DNA of 64,000 nt, from positions 1 through 64,000 of the forward strand of contig DATGUN010000101.1 in the NCBI GenBank assembly GCA_035301285.1. Direction: 5' to 3'. The stretch is from DATGUN01 sp035301285. Lineage in GTDB: Bacteria; Bacillota; Bacilli; Bacillales; Amphibacillaceae. Below the pieces are notes generated by a model that saw only the letters and a list, made by a program, of their open reading frames with translations, did not search any database and was not told where the DNA came from. Positions 26,516 through 35,076 of the stretch are shown piece after piece. Each line of letters opens with the position of its first letter. The stretch's first letter is position 1. The position numbers and the translations under genes were made by a program.

Positions 26516-26752
26516 TTAAAATGTGCAAGATTTCTTCAAGTCCTGTTTTAAAAGGGGTTTTCGTAATAGGGCCAATGCGTCTTCTATATTTTCTCTGCTT
26601 AAAATAAAGCCTTCTTCAGTCAGGTACATCATTTCAATAATCTCGTTCATAAACACATCAAATAACCCCATGATACGAATGGCTTTTCTTTTTAAAGGAA
26701 TAACCATCTTTCGGTATCCTGTTACCTCTCGGGCTATTTCGATAATTTGCAT
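26516..26752 (-). CDS. hypothetical small protein (78 aa)
   Basis: Starts MQIIEIAREVTGYRK and contains a stretch MGLFDVFMNEIIEMMYLTEEGFILSRENIEDALALL with helical, amphipathic look. The first ATG lacks a good ribosome site; a shorter start at the Met near residue 16 has GAGAGG too far away. Unique, short and unplaced; it could be real or chance. Confidence 0.4.
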   Translation of the reverse strand: MQIIEIAREVTGYRKMVIPLKRKAIRIMGLFDVFMNEIIEMMYLTEEGFILSRENIEDALALLRKPLLKQDLKKSCTF

Positions 26753-26890
26753 TCAATGTGCAACGATCTTGATGGAATGACTGAAATGCCAATGATTTAT
26801 CGCGTCACTTTTAAAAGTCAATGACAATCATATATAATGATAATATTCAACAATGCTTATCGGTGCTTAGGCTTCCTCCCCTATGATTTA

Positions 26891-26899
26891 TGCTATACT
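26891..26899 (+). promoter_or_regulatory. extended -10 promoter of topB
   Basis: TGCTATACT, an extended -10 element (TG at 26891-26892, TATACT at 26894-26899), 38 bases before the topB start. No clear -35, which extended -10 promoters do not need. Confidence 0.5.
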
Positions 26900-26936
26900 T
26901 AATACTGACGAATACTGAAAGGATGTTTAAAAAGGA

Positions 26937-29084
26937 ATGCAAAAGAGTGTTATATTAGCTGAAAAGCCTTCTGTGGCAAAAGATATTGCACGAGTACTGA
27001 ACTGTCACAAAAAGGGTGACGGTTATTTTGAAAGTAGCAAACACATTATAACTTGGGCACTTGGCCATCTTGTTACCCTTGCTGACCCTGAATCATATGA
27101 TGATAAGTATAAGACATGGAAACTGGAAGAACTCCCAATGATCCCTTCTACATTAAAACTTATGACTATAAAGAAAACCAGCAAGCAGTTCAACGTTGTT
27201 AAAAGACAGTTGAATCGCTCTGACGCGAAAAATATTGTAGTGGCAACAGATAGTGCGCGTGAAGGAGAATTAGTTGCACGTTGGATCATTGAAAAAGCTA
27301 AAGTAAACAAACCTATCCAGCGCCTATGGATTTCATCAGTAACCGATAAAGCCATACGCGAAGGGTTTAGAAGTTTAAAACCCGGTAAACAATTCGAAAA
27401 TTTATATGCAGCCGCTGTTGCACGTTCAGAAGCCGATTGGTATGTCGGTCTAAATGCCACAAGAGCATTGACAACGAAATTTAATGCAAGGTTGTCTGCC
27501 GGACGCGTACAAACACCAACACTTGGAATCATCGCCAAACGTGAAGCGGAAATACGCAACTTCCGCCCAAAGAAATATTATGGACTGCAATTGAAAACGA
27601 AAAGTGGGTTGACACTTAGCTGGCATGATTCCAAAAATAATACACGGATTTTTGACAAAGAGGAGGCAAAACGGCTCTATCAAAAACTGGAAAGTAAAGC
27701 AGTCACCATTCAATCCGTAGAGAAAAAACACAAGAAACAATATGCTCCCCAATTATATGATTTAACCGAATTACAACGAGATGCAAACCGTATACTGGGC
27801 TTTTCAGGAAAACAGACGTTACGTGGCATGCAGCAGTTGTATGAACGACATAAAGTTTTAACTTATCCACGGACAGATTCGCGCGTCATTACAACAGATA
27901 TTGTTCCAACATTAAAAGACCGGATCGCGGCATGTGGTATAGGTGAATATGCATCTTATGCGAAAAAAATCATGCATAAAACGTTTCAATTACCGAAATC
28001 GGTGGTGAATGATAAAGCAGTAAGTGATCATCATGCGATTATCCCAACAGAAGAACCAGTGGATTTAAATGCTATGGGAAGCCATGAGCGGAAGATTTAT
28101 GATCTAGTCGTCAAACGCTTTCTAGCCATTTTATCGGATCCATTTGAATATGAAGAAATGCGTGTTCTTGGAGAAGTTCAAGGAGAATCATTTTCAGCAA
28201 AACAAAACGAAACCATTCAGCTGGGCTGGAAAGAAATTTACGGTGAAAAACAAACCAAAACGGCTACTGACCTCCACAAGGGACAAACGTTAAACGCTAC
28301 ATATGTAATGACGGAAGGAGAAACAGCTCCACCAGAGCGCTTAACAGAAGGGGCACTGCTTAAAGCCATGGAAAATCCGATAAGGTTTATGGATCACACA
28401 GAAAAGCAGGTAACTAAAACACTTCAATCCGCTGGTGGAATTGGCACAGTCGCTACACGTGCAGATATTATCGACAAGTTGATCAATGGTCAATATATAG
28501 AGTTGAAAGGTAAATATCTTTACTTGACACAAACGGGTAAACAATTGCTGGAACTCGCCCCGGAAGATTTACGATCCCCAGCACTAACGGCTGAATGGGA
28601 GAAGAAACTTATCCAGATTGAAAAAGGCCAATTAAAAAAAGAACAATTTATTTCTGAAATAAAAACATATACCAAAGATATTGTACGACAGGTCAAAAAC
28701 ATGGAAGCAACATTTAAACATGATAATATTACAGGAACCAAATGTCCCCGCTGCGGTGGGCTCATGTTAGAAATAGAAAATAAACACGGTAAAATGTTAC
28801 GTTGCAAAGATCAATCCTGTCAATACAAGAAAAACATATATAAAAACACAAATGCACGTTGTCCAAATTGCAAAAAGAAATTAAAGTTATATGGAGAAGG
28901 TGACGGACAAACCTTTACATGTGTTTGTGGTCATCGCGAAAAACTTGAAACTTTCCAGAAACGTAAAAAGAAAGCACAAAATTCTCGCGTCTCTAAAAAG
29001 GAAATCAATAAATACATGAAAAAACAAGATGACGGATTTACAAACAATCAATTAGCTGATGCATTAGCAAAATGGAAAAAGTGA
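26937..29084 (+). CDS. topB: DNA topoisomerase III
   Basis: Type IA topoisomerase that relaxes and decatenates DNA through a 5'-phosphotyrosine link. 715 aa. The TOPRIM domain opens SVILAEKPSVAKDIA and has DSAREGE; the catalytic tyrosine is Tyr310 in TYPRTDSR. The C-terminal region carries two zinc ribbons (CPRCGG...CKDQSC and CPNCKKK...CVCG), as in Bacillus TopB. ATG preceded by AAAAAGGA. Last clearly chromosomal-core gene before the AT-rich nuclease region. Confidence 0.96.
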   Translation: MQKSVILAEKPSVAKDIARVLNCHKKGDGYFESSKHIITWALGHLVTLADPESYDDKYKTWKLEELPMIPSTLKLMTIKKTSKQFNVVKRQLNRSDAKNIVVATDSAREGELVARWIIEKAKVNKPIQRLWISSVTDKAIREGFRSLKPGKQFENLYAAAVARSEADWYVGLNATRALTTKFNARLSAGRVQTPTLGIIAKREAEIRNFRPKKYYGLQLKTKSGLTLSWHDSKNNTRIFDKEEAKRLYQKLESKAVTIQSVEKKHKKQYAPQLYDLTELQRDANRILGFSGKQTLRGMQQLYERHKVLTYPRTDSRVITTDIVPTLKDRIAACGIGEYASYAKKIMHKTFQLPKSVVNDKAVSDHHAIIPTEEPVDLNAMGSHERKIYDLVVKRFLAILSDPFEYEEMRVLGEVQGESFSAKQNETIQLGWKEIYGEKQTKTATDLHKGQTLNATYVMTEGETAPPERLTEGALLKAMENPIRFMDHTEKQVTKTLQSAGGIGTVATRADIIDKLINGQYIELKGKYLYLTQTGKQLLELAPEDLRSPALTAEWEKKLIQIEKGQLKKEQFISEIKTYTKDIVRQVKNMEATFKHDNITGTKCPRCGGLMLEIENKHGKMLRCKDQSCQYKKNIYKNTNARCPNCKKKLKLYGEGDGQTFTCVCGHREKLETFQKRKKKAQNSRVSKKEINKYMKKQDDGFTNNQLADALAKWKK

Positions 29085-29404
29085 TACAAAAAGGATGTGT
29101 AGCCCCATCAATTTATATAGATATTTATTAACATATTCTGGGAATTAAAATAAAGTGAATCAATCTTATTATTGCCCTTCTGAATATAAATCTGAATTTT
29201 GTTTTCACAAATAAAACTTTGAGAATGACATGTCGGATGACGGACCCCTCCGAAGACAGCGGTGTTTATTGTGAAAAGACTGTGAGAAACGCGAGTCTGA
29301 ATATTCCACAGTAGGGATGGATTACAGACTAGGAAATCCATCCCACGCCAACGTAGACATGTATGTTAAATTTAAACAACATGTGTATTGGAGTAATTGC
29401 ATTT
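29085..29404. other. noncoding stretch with three successive hairpins
   Basis: Between topB and the nuclease gene. Hairpins: TCGGA (29233-29237)/TCCGA (29249-29253); AGACT (29277-29281)/AGTCT (29294-29298); and a perfect ten-base stem GGGATGGATT (29314-29323)/AATCCATCCC (29335-29344). G+C is locally higher than in the flanks. An open frame on the minus strand (29108-29341) has no ribosome site and random composition. It may be a small RNA or a remnant of a mobile element; the strand is not determinable. Confidence 0.4.
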
Positions 29405-30949
29405 TTATCTTCCTATTGTTGCTGTATTACTTTTTAATGCCCACTCCATTCTGTTCATAAGTGTATTTCGAGTTAGTTCTCCGGTCATATTAAATACTTG
29501 TAGATTAAAAATAGGGTTTTTTTGATCGGAGTATTTAACCCATTGTTCAGCAACATACTTTAAATCCAATGCCTTTATTAAGGCTACATCTGAATCTTCT
29601 TGTGAGAACGCTTTAAGCTTCTGAGCTTGTGATACAGCATTTTTGGTATATTCTTGAACGATGATTAAAAATAGGGTTACCCGTTTTGGTTCCGTTCTAA
29701 TATACCTGAGAAATTGATTGAAATGCTTTTCAGGAAAATCATAAGGCTCCTCCGTACTTTTATTATCCCATAAAACAACATCAGTTTCTGAAAAGTTTAT
29801 CTTTCCATCTGCATGACGTGTTCCATCCATTTTTACTAGTTGATTACCTAATTTATTTTCAAACAAATATCGTGTTGCATCTTCAAAGTATTTATCCACT
29901 TGCACATCTTTTTCTATTACCTTGTTTATTCTTAAAGTTTTATAATCACGAGATGCTAGTTCTACAAAAAAGTCATATAATCTTGCCCTGTTGTCTGTAG
30001 GATCTGATAACAAAGGTGAAGATAACATTTCATAATAATCAATAATATTTTGTACTTTTTCCCTTTTCTTTCCGCTCACTTTTGTTCCCTCTAAACCTCT
30101 TAAAATTTCCGTTAATTCAACTGAACTAAATGTTTTCAATGCCGTAGAAGGAAGAATGTTATGTTGGATGATACGTTGAACCAGTTTTTCTTTGACACCG
30201 CTTACGTTAAAATCCAAATTACTTAAAATTTCTTTAAGTTGCACTACACTTAAATCAGATAAAAGTGTTTCATATACTTCTTTTCTTAATTCTCCTCCCA
30301 TTTCATAACGTAAAATACGTGCTATATCCTCTGGTATAATAAAATAAGTAGTGTCCTCCCTAAATCGTAAAATAAGTCCTCTAGATTGCAAATTAATAAG
30401 AGATCTACTTATTTGTTGATGTGTATGAGGTTTGTTCCCTTTCTGTGGAAACCTTCCAATCTGACTTTCCAATAAATAATGATCCCGTTTAGATAGTTCC
30501 AATTCATCTCTTAATACGTTAAGAATATTAATTTCATGTGCGTTTAATGAATCATCTTTTTTCCATGCTTCAGAAAGTACAGATTTATAGATTCTCTTAA
30601 TATTATCTGGAATAATCTTTTCCATATATAATTCATCAGAACTTTGCTTTATTATTTCTTGTTGTATCTCGTTCACTTCATGATAAAGCTCGGATTCATT
30701 TAATAAATAGCCTTCCTTTTCCATCAATGACATTAAGATCATTTCATTTAACAATATTATATCTCTTTGTTCATCACTAAAATCTAAGTATTTTTTCACA
30801 CGTTCTTTGTTTTGAAATTCTTCAACATTCCTAAGTATTACTTCTCGCATCTCTTCCTCAGTATCCATATGGACATCTTTCAGAAAACTGTCCACAGTTC
30901 TTCCAAGGTATAACTTAGACATTTTAGGTAATATGTCCTGTAAATACAT
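29405..30949 (-). CDS. SAP-domain protein with PD-(D/E)xK nuclease domain
   Basis: 514-aa protein not matching any gene I can name. Order of parts: helical N-terminus; a TerB-like helical stretch (about 130-165); a winged-helix-like segment (about 178-215, ending TTYFIIPEDIARIL); two SAP DNA-binding motifs (about 231-262 and 274-306); and a C-terminal restriction-endonuclease-like domain with Glu356 in the first helix, Asp390-x4-Asp395-Asn-Lys397 and Gln412 in NQFLRYI. That is a complete nuclease core. The gene is alone, AT-richer than its neighbours and flanked by long noncoding DNA, which suggests transfer. A solitary anti-phage or Type IV-like restriction nuclease is the best guess. Confidence 0.7.
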   Translation of the reverse strand: MYLQDILPKMSKLYLGRTVDSFLKDVHMDTEEEMREVILRNVEEFQNKERVKKYLDFSDEQRDIILLNEMILMSLMEKEGYLLNESELYHEVNEIQQEIIKQSSDELYMEKIIPDNIKRIYKSVLSEAWKKDDSLNAHEINILNVLRDELELSKRDHYLLESQIGRFPQKGNKPHTHQQISRSLINLQSRGLILRFREDTTYFIIPEDIARILRYEMGGELRKEVYETLLSDLSVVQLKEILSNLDFNVSGVKEKLVQRIIQHNILPSTALKTFSSVELTEILRGLEGTKVSGKKREKVQNIIDYYEMLSSPLLSDPTDNRARLYDFFVELASRDYKTLRINKVIEKDVQVDKYFEDATRYLFENKLGNQLVKMDGTRHADGKINFSETDVVLWDNKSTEEPYDFPEKHFNQFLRYIRTEPKRVTLFLIIVQEYTKNAVSQAQKLKAFSQEDSDVALIKALDLKYVAEQWVKYSDQKNPIFNLQVFNMTGELTRNTLMNRMEWALKSNTATIGR

Positions 30950-31398
30950 AAATCATCCCTCCATATTTTATCCTATAATGGGTACCCCAATCCTTTCCGA
31001 CGGGCAAATATACCTATATCATTTATATTACCATATTTTTCAGTAAATGGTAATGAGAGTTGCGAACATTGTTAATATATAATCCATTTTTCAAAAATAT
31101 TTACCCTAGATTAAATTTGTTCATTATCTCTTTTTATTTTCAAAAACAAAATCAAACATGATATCAATGTATTCTAGGAGTACATATTACCCTTGAACTG
31201 TGATAAAGTTAAAGAGGAAATTAAAGTAACAATCATTAAATTTAAAATATCTTAAGTTCATTAAAATTCATTTTTTTATTTTGTATTAATATCCAAATAT
31301 GATTGTTAGTTTCAAAAGCCCATTTCCTTACTCCAACGCACATCTTGGGTTATATACCATACAATAATTTTAGAGTAAAAACAAAGGATTTGGTAGGA
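30950..31398. other. AT-rich gene-free stretch upstream of the nuclease and ytaF
   Basis: Strongly AT-rich and without coding frames of note. It is the shared upstream region of the divergent nuclease and ytaF genes. The ytaF frame stays open back to 31303 but has no usable start there. No inverted repeats, direct repeats or transposase remnants were recognised. Confidence 0.4.
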
Positions 31399-32022
31399 GT
31401 GCTGTACTTTACGGGTTTATTATTCTTGGTTATAGCAGTAAGTCTAGATGGATTTGGCGTAGGTATAACGTATGGTGTCAGAAGTATTCGTGTTCCGTTT
31501 TCCGCACTCGCCATCATCATGACAATTTCTGGATTGGTAGTGCTTGGTTCCATGACGATTGGAACCATGCTAAGTTCTATCATATCTCCCGATTCAGCCC
31601 AGATAGTCGGTGCAAGTATTCTTGTTTTTTTAGGTTTTTTTGCCATATTCAACATCGTTCGTTCTAAAAAACAACCATCGGATCGAAGAGTGAAAGAACA
31701 TAAAAAACTTCGTGTATTTAATAAAGTGATTAAAACCCCTGTCAACGCAGATATTGATGATTCCGGAGTTATCTCGACCAAAGAAGCATTTTTACTTGGA
31801 ATCGCACTTGCACTTGATGCCTTCGGAGCTGGGCTGGGCGCTGCGATAATCGGTTATGATCCAATCTTGACGGCCTCACTGATCGCAGTCATGAGTGGTT
31901 TGTTCGTGTACAGTGGCATCCGGATTGGAATTATTCTGGCCAGTTACAAAAAAGTTCAAGAGCTGACATTTATTGCACCGTTATTGTTAATCGCCTTAGG
32001 TATCTTCAATATGTTCAGATAA
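31399..32022 (+). CDS. ytaF: sporulation membrane protein YtaF (MntP-like fold)
   Basis: About 207-aa membrane protein with two similar halves of three helices, each with an LDGFGVG or LDAFGAG motif, the hallmark of the YtaF/MntP superfamily. In B. subtilis ytaF is needed for normal sporulation; metal-ion movement is inferred from the fold. GTG at 31399 is preferred because AAAGGA lies ten bases before it and the length then matches the 211 aa of B. subtilis YtaF. Confidence 0.87.
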   Translation: MLYFTGLLFLVIAVSLDGFGVGITYGVRSIRVPFSALAIIMTISGLVVLGSMTIGTMLSSIISPDSAQIVGASILVFLGFFAIFNIVRSKKQPSDRRVKEHKKLRVFNKVIKTPVNADIDDSGVISTKEAFLLGIALALDAFGAGLGAAIIGYDPILTASLIAVMSGLFVYSGIRIGIILASYKKVQELTFIAPLLLIALGIFNMFR

Positions 32023-32039
32023 CCTTCAAACAAACATGA

Positions 32040-32068
32040 TATCCCTGATTCTACAAGAGTCAGGGATA
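32040..32068. terminator. hairpin between ytaF and rocB
   Basis: Perfect nine-base stem TATCCCTGA (32040-32048) with TCAGGGATA (32060-32068). Weak T tract only on the minus strand (ATCATGTTTGTTTG). Probable terminator of the rocB-side transcript. Confidence 0.5.
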
Positions 32069-32091
32069 ATGATAATCGTGAAATGGCGACG

Positions 32092-33750
32092 TCAAACCTC
32101 ACGATTCAATACATTTTCAATTACTTCCTTCGTCAAATTAGGGACGATTTCCACTGAATAAGTCATTTCCATCCGCTCCAGCTTGCTATGGGCATCCATA
32201 CCATATGGACCGATATTGATGACAGGAATGTTAAGGTCCTCTACATCTTCATAGGAAACGTAATGTTTCGTCCCCCAACCCGGATTATTTTTTTTGACTG
32301 CTTGAATCCCTTCTTCATCATCGCTTATGGCAACAAAGCTCATATCCGAAATATACGGAAAAAATGGTTTGGTCACAATCGGGTGCTCATAAGACGGCTG
32401 AATGGTGTCAATCGCTTCCTCCAACGCATTCAATAAAATACGCTCATCGTTTGTTTTCCCATTCACTTCAACACGTGGTGAATACAAAGATGAATAAAAA
32501 AGAATGATGGTAGGCTCTTTAGTCGGCATCCATTTCCAAGCTTCTTCCACGACACGTACCGAAAACAGACGGGTATCCAAGGTGTCATCGCTTAATAACT
32601 CCTGTTTGAATGTATCCATATACGTTGTATAAGTATCCCCATGCTCCTGAATTAAAAATTGTTCCATTTCCTCATAATCAAACACACGAACACACTTATT
32701 GGCTGGCTCATAAAGGTGTCCCGATTGATCGCAAAACGCTTTAAATTTTTGGTTATATGACTCCATGGCAGTAGCATATGCGTTTTTAGCTTCATCTTTT
32801 AACTTTTCCAAGACATCTTTCGGTGACCATGAATGGATGAAAAAATTGTAATAAGCAAGAGCCGCTAAGGCTGTCTGGGCAGAGTAAGTCGGCTTTAAAT
32901 CAGTCTGTTTCAGGGATACGGGTGGTGCGGTGATCTCACCTTGTGAATGATCACAAAGTTCAGGATTATAATTGATACGCTTCGTTAATTCCGCTGCAAT
33001 ATAATTCGGATCAAGACCCTCAAAACATGCTCCGACATGGGTTTCTGTTCCCGTAATATAAAAAGTGGGCAATAGTTTTCCAGCCGTCCCTTTATAGATA
33101 TACCGATTCGAATCCCCTTCATATCTAGGGGCTACAAAATCGGCATTGATTGCGGCAACATATTCAAACCCATGTACATGTTGCCATTCCTTTAACGTTT
33201 TAATCGCAGATAAAATACCATGCGATCCATCTTCTTCATCACATTCCGCTATAAAAACGAGGTTGCCTGACAGCTCCTCTGGATTTTCGGCATAATATTC
33301 CAATAAATACATATTACTGCTGACACCGCTTTTCATATCCAGTACGCCTCTACCAAATAACCAATCGCCAGAGTTCAACTGTTCCTTGACCGTATCAGGA
33401 ATGATTTCCTCTTTCAGTGTCTTCATCCACTTATCAGGTTGAAAAGCTTCTTCATGAAATTTGTTGAAGTCATCCACTCCGACCGTATCCATATGCCCCA
33501 TCAATACAACCGTTCGATTGCTCGGTCCTTTCCTTCCTTTCACAAACGCCAACACATTATATCGTTCGCGATGATCATCGATTGTCTGTTCAATCGTTAG
33601 ATGGCTTGGATGTTCATTGAAATATGGATGTGATGACAGCAAACTGTACAGCGCATGTGCGATAACACTTTCTCCATGCGTATTGACAATGCTATTCATA
33701 CTGACTAAATGTTTTGTCAGATCCAGAACATCTTCTCTGCAATATAACAT
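32092..33750 (-). CDS. rocB: RocB-like M20 family peptidase
   Basis: 552-aa M20/M25/M40 metallopeptidase of the RocB type (B. subtilis RocB, 566 aa, arginine utilisation, reaction unknown). Metal-binding marks are LMGHMDTVGV (His, Asp), the GRGVLDMKSG loop, and ECDEEDG (catalytic and metal Glu). The ATG follows GGGGGGAGA. It begins 33 bases after the SDR gene, so it is probably the last gene of the aromatic operon, an unusual place for RocB. It may hydrolyse an amide of that pathway, but this is inference. Confidence 0.88.
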   Translation of the reverse strand: MLYCREDVLDLTKHLVSMNSIVNTHGESVIAHALYSLLSSHPYFNEHPSHLTIEQTIDDHRERYNVLAFVKGRKGPSNRTVVLMGHMDTVGVDDFNKFHEEAFQPDKWMKTLKEEIIPDTVKEQLNSGDWLFGRGVLDMKSGVSSNMYLLEYYAENPEELSGNLVFIAECDEEDGSHGILSAIKTLKEWQHVHGFEYVAAINADFVAPRYEGDSNRYIYKGTAGKLLPTFYITGTETHVGACFEGLDPNYIAAELTKRINYNPELCDHSQGEITAPPVSLKQTDLKPTYSAQTALAALAYYNFFIHSWSPKDVLEKLKDEAKNAYATAMESYNQKFKAFCDQSGHLYEPANKCVRVFDYEEMEQFLIQEHGDTYTTYMDTFKQELLSDDTLDTRLFSVRVVEEAWKWMPTKEPTIILFYSSLYSPRVEVNGKTNDERILLNALEEAIDTIQPSYEHPIVTKPFFPYISDMSFVAISDDEEGIQAVKKNNPGWGTKHYVSYEDVEDLNIPVINIGPYGMDAHSKLERMEMTYSVEIVPNLTKEVIENVLNREV

Positions 33751-33783
33751 GTTCTCCCCCCTTGTCTGAACATTACATAAAAA

Positions 33784-34575
33784 TTATAAGGCCTTCAAAA
33801 GACCACCATCGATGATCAATGACTGACCGGAAATATACGTATTAACACCCGATCCTAGAAAGACAACTGTTTTTGCAAATTCTTCAGGTGTTCCATAACG
33901 CTGCATCGGTATGCTTTTTTGCGCTTTTTCTTTAATGGTATCGGCGGATTGATTTTCATGTTTTGCCCTTTCTGCATTCAATTCGGAAATCCGGTCTGTT
34001 TCAATCATTCCCGGACCAACTGTATTGATTAAGATATTGTCTGATGCAAGTTCTTGTGACAGACTTTTTGATAGGCCTAGAATACCTGGGCGCATGGTAT
34101 TGGATAAGACAAGTCCATCAAGTGTGGACTTGATGGATGAAGAAGCAAGATTGACAATATGACCACCACCCTGTTTTTGCATATGTGGAACAACCTCGCG
34201 TATCATACGGATGAAGCTGAGTAAATTCAGTTCAAACGCATGATACCAATCATCATCTTCCATATCCATAAACGATCCGCCTGGTGGACCTCCAGCATTA
34301 TTGACCAAAACATCAATCCGATTGGTCCACGCCTTCATTTTATGAACCATATATGTAAGATCTTTTTTATCTTTCATATCACAGACGGTATAGCGAACAT
34401 GTTCTTTTCCTGTCGTCTCTTTAATATCGTATACCGCCTGTTGCAGATTTTCTTCATGACGGCTTCCGATCAATACATTTGCACCTTGCGCCACATATTC
34501 TGCTGCAATGGCTTTACCCAACCCTTTACTGCCCGCGGTTACAAGTACTGATTTCCCTTTTAGTTGTAAATCCAT
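33784..34575 (-). CDS. SDR-family oxidoreductase lacking the usual YxxxK
   Basis: 263-aa short-chain dehydrogenase-like protein. The Rossmann motif TAGSKGLGKAIA and the NNAG motif (VLVNNAGGPPGG) are intact, but the active-site region reads LSNTMRPGILGLSKSL where YxxxK is expected: the Tyr and Lys positions become Asn/Ser and Arg. Some SDR subgroups have this SNxxR pattern, so it may have changed chemistry. ATG at 34575 (MDLQLKGK) is six bases from AAGGGGG; an upstream ATG is too near. A perfect cre site lies 24 bases before the start. Confidence 0.85.
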   Translation of the reverse strand: MDLQLKGKSVLVTAGSKGLGKAIAAEYVAQGANVLIGSRHEENLQQAVYDIKETTGKEHVRYTVCDMKDKKDLTYMVHKMKAWTNRIDVLVNNAGGPPGGSFMDMEDDDWYHAFELNLLSFIRMIREVVPHMQKQGGGHIVNLASSSIKSTLDGLVLSNTMRPGILGLSKSLSQELASDNILINTVGPGMIETDRISELNAERAKHENQSADTIKEKAQKSIPMQRYGTPEEFAKTVVFLGSGVNTYISGQSLIIDGGLLKAL

Positions 34576-34598
34576 TTCCATCCCCCTTACCATTAAAC

Positions 34599-34612
34599 TG
34601 AAATCGATTTCA
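34599..34612. promoter_or_regulatory. CcpA catabolite-responsive element (cre)
   Basis: TGAAATCGATTTCA is a perfect 14-bp palindrome and matches the cre consensus TGWAANCGNTNWCA at every position. It lies within the aromatic operon, between hpaF and the SDR gene. It overlaps a second repeat, TTTCACA-N5-TGTGAAA, on the minus strand just upstream. CcpA binding here would act as a road block or control an internal promoter. Confidence 0.75.
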
Positions 34613-34679
34613 CATAATCTGTGAAAAGACTTCGACTTATTGGATCAATTATTTCTATTCCTTGTATTCATATACCCGA

Positions 34680-35063
34680 CTATTTATTTTGGAAACGCCG
34701 GTGAATATTATTTTTCTTATAAGTAGGAAATGGGAATTCATACAACTCCATCGATAAAGCGATATACCGGTTTTGGAACTCCTTTGTAAAATGGTGTTCC
34801 ATTATATTGAACAGTGAATCACATACTTGTTTTTTGACTTTTTCAGGTCTGCCGGAACCGATTTTCATCATTACATGGACAAAAGCATCATCTTCCTTAT
34901 CGTCGCTGATTGCATACTCCGTTATCTTAATGGCTCTTGTTCGTATTCCCCCCATCGGAAATATGTCGGTTTCTGCCAATGTCTGATTAATCTTCCGGAG
35001 GAGCGATGGGATCCGAGCATCGTTTTCTATATTTGCTGTATATTCAACGGTTATGTGCGGCAT
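34680..35063 (-). CDS. hpaF: 5-carboxymethyl-2-hydroxymuconate isomerase
   Basis: 127-aa tautomerase-fold isomerase (HpaF/HpcD) of the homoprotocatechuate meta-cleavage route; converts 5-carboxymethyl-2-hydroxymuconate to the oxo form used by HpaG. The N-terminal catalytic Pro follows the initiator Met (MPHITVEYTAN). Start at 35063 is preceded by GGAGG; an upstream in-frame Met lacks homology. Lies 13 bases after hpaG C-subunit. Confidence 0.92.
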   Translation of the reverse strand: MPHITVEYTANIENDARIPSLLRKINQTLAETDIFPMGGIRTRAIKITEYAISDDKEDDAFVHVMMKIGSGRPEKVKKQVCDSLFNIMEHHFTKEFQNRYIALSMELYEFPFPTYKKNNIHRRFQNK

Positions 35064-35076
35064 TTTGCTTCCTCCT

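Noticed and set aside
29108..29341. 77-codon minus-strand open frame
   Set aside because: It covers three hairpins, has no ribosome site and reads as random protein.
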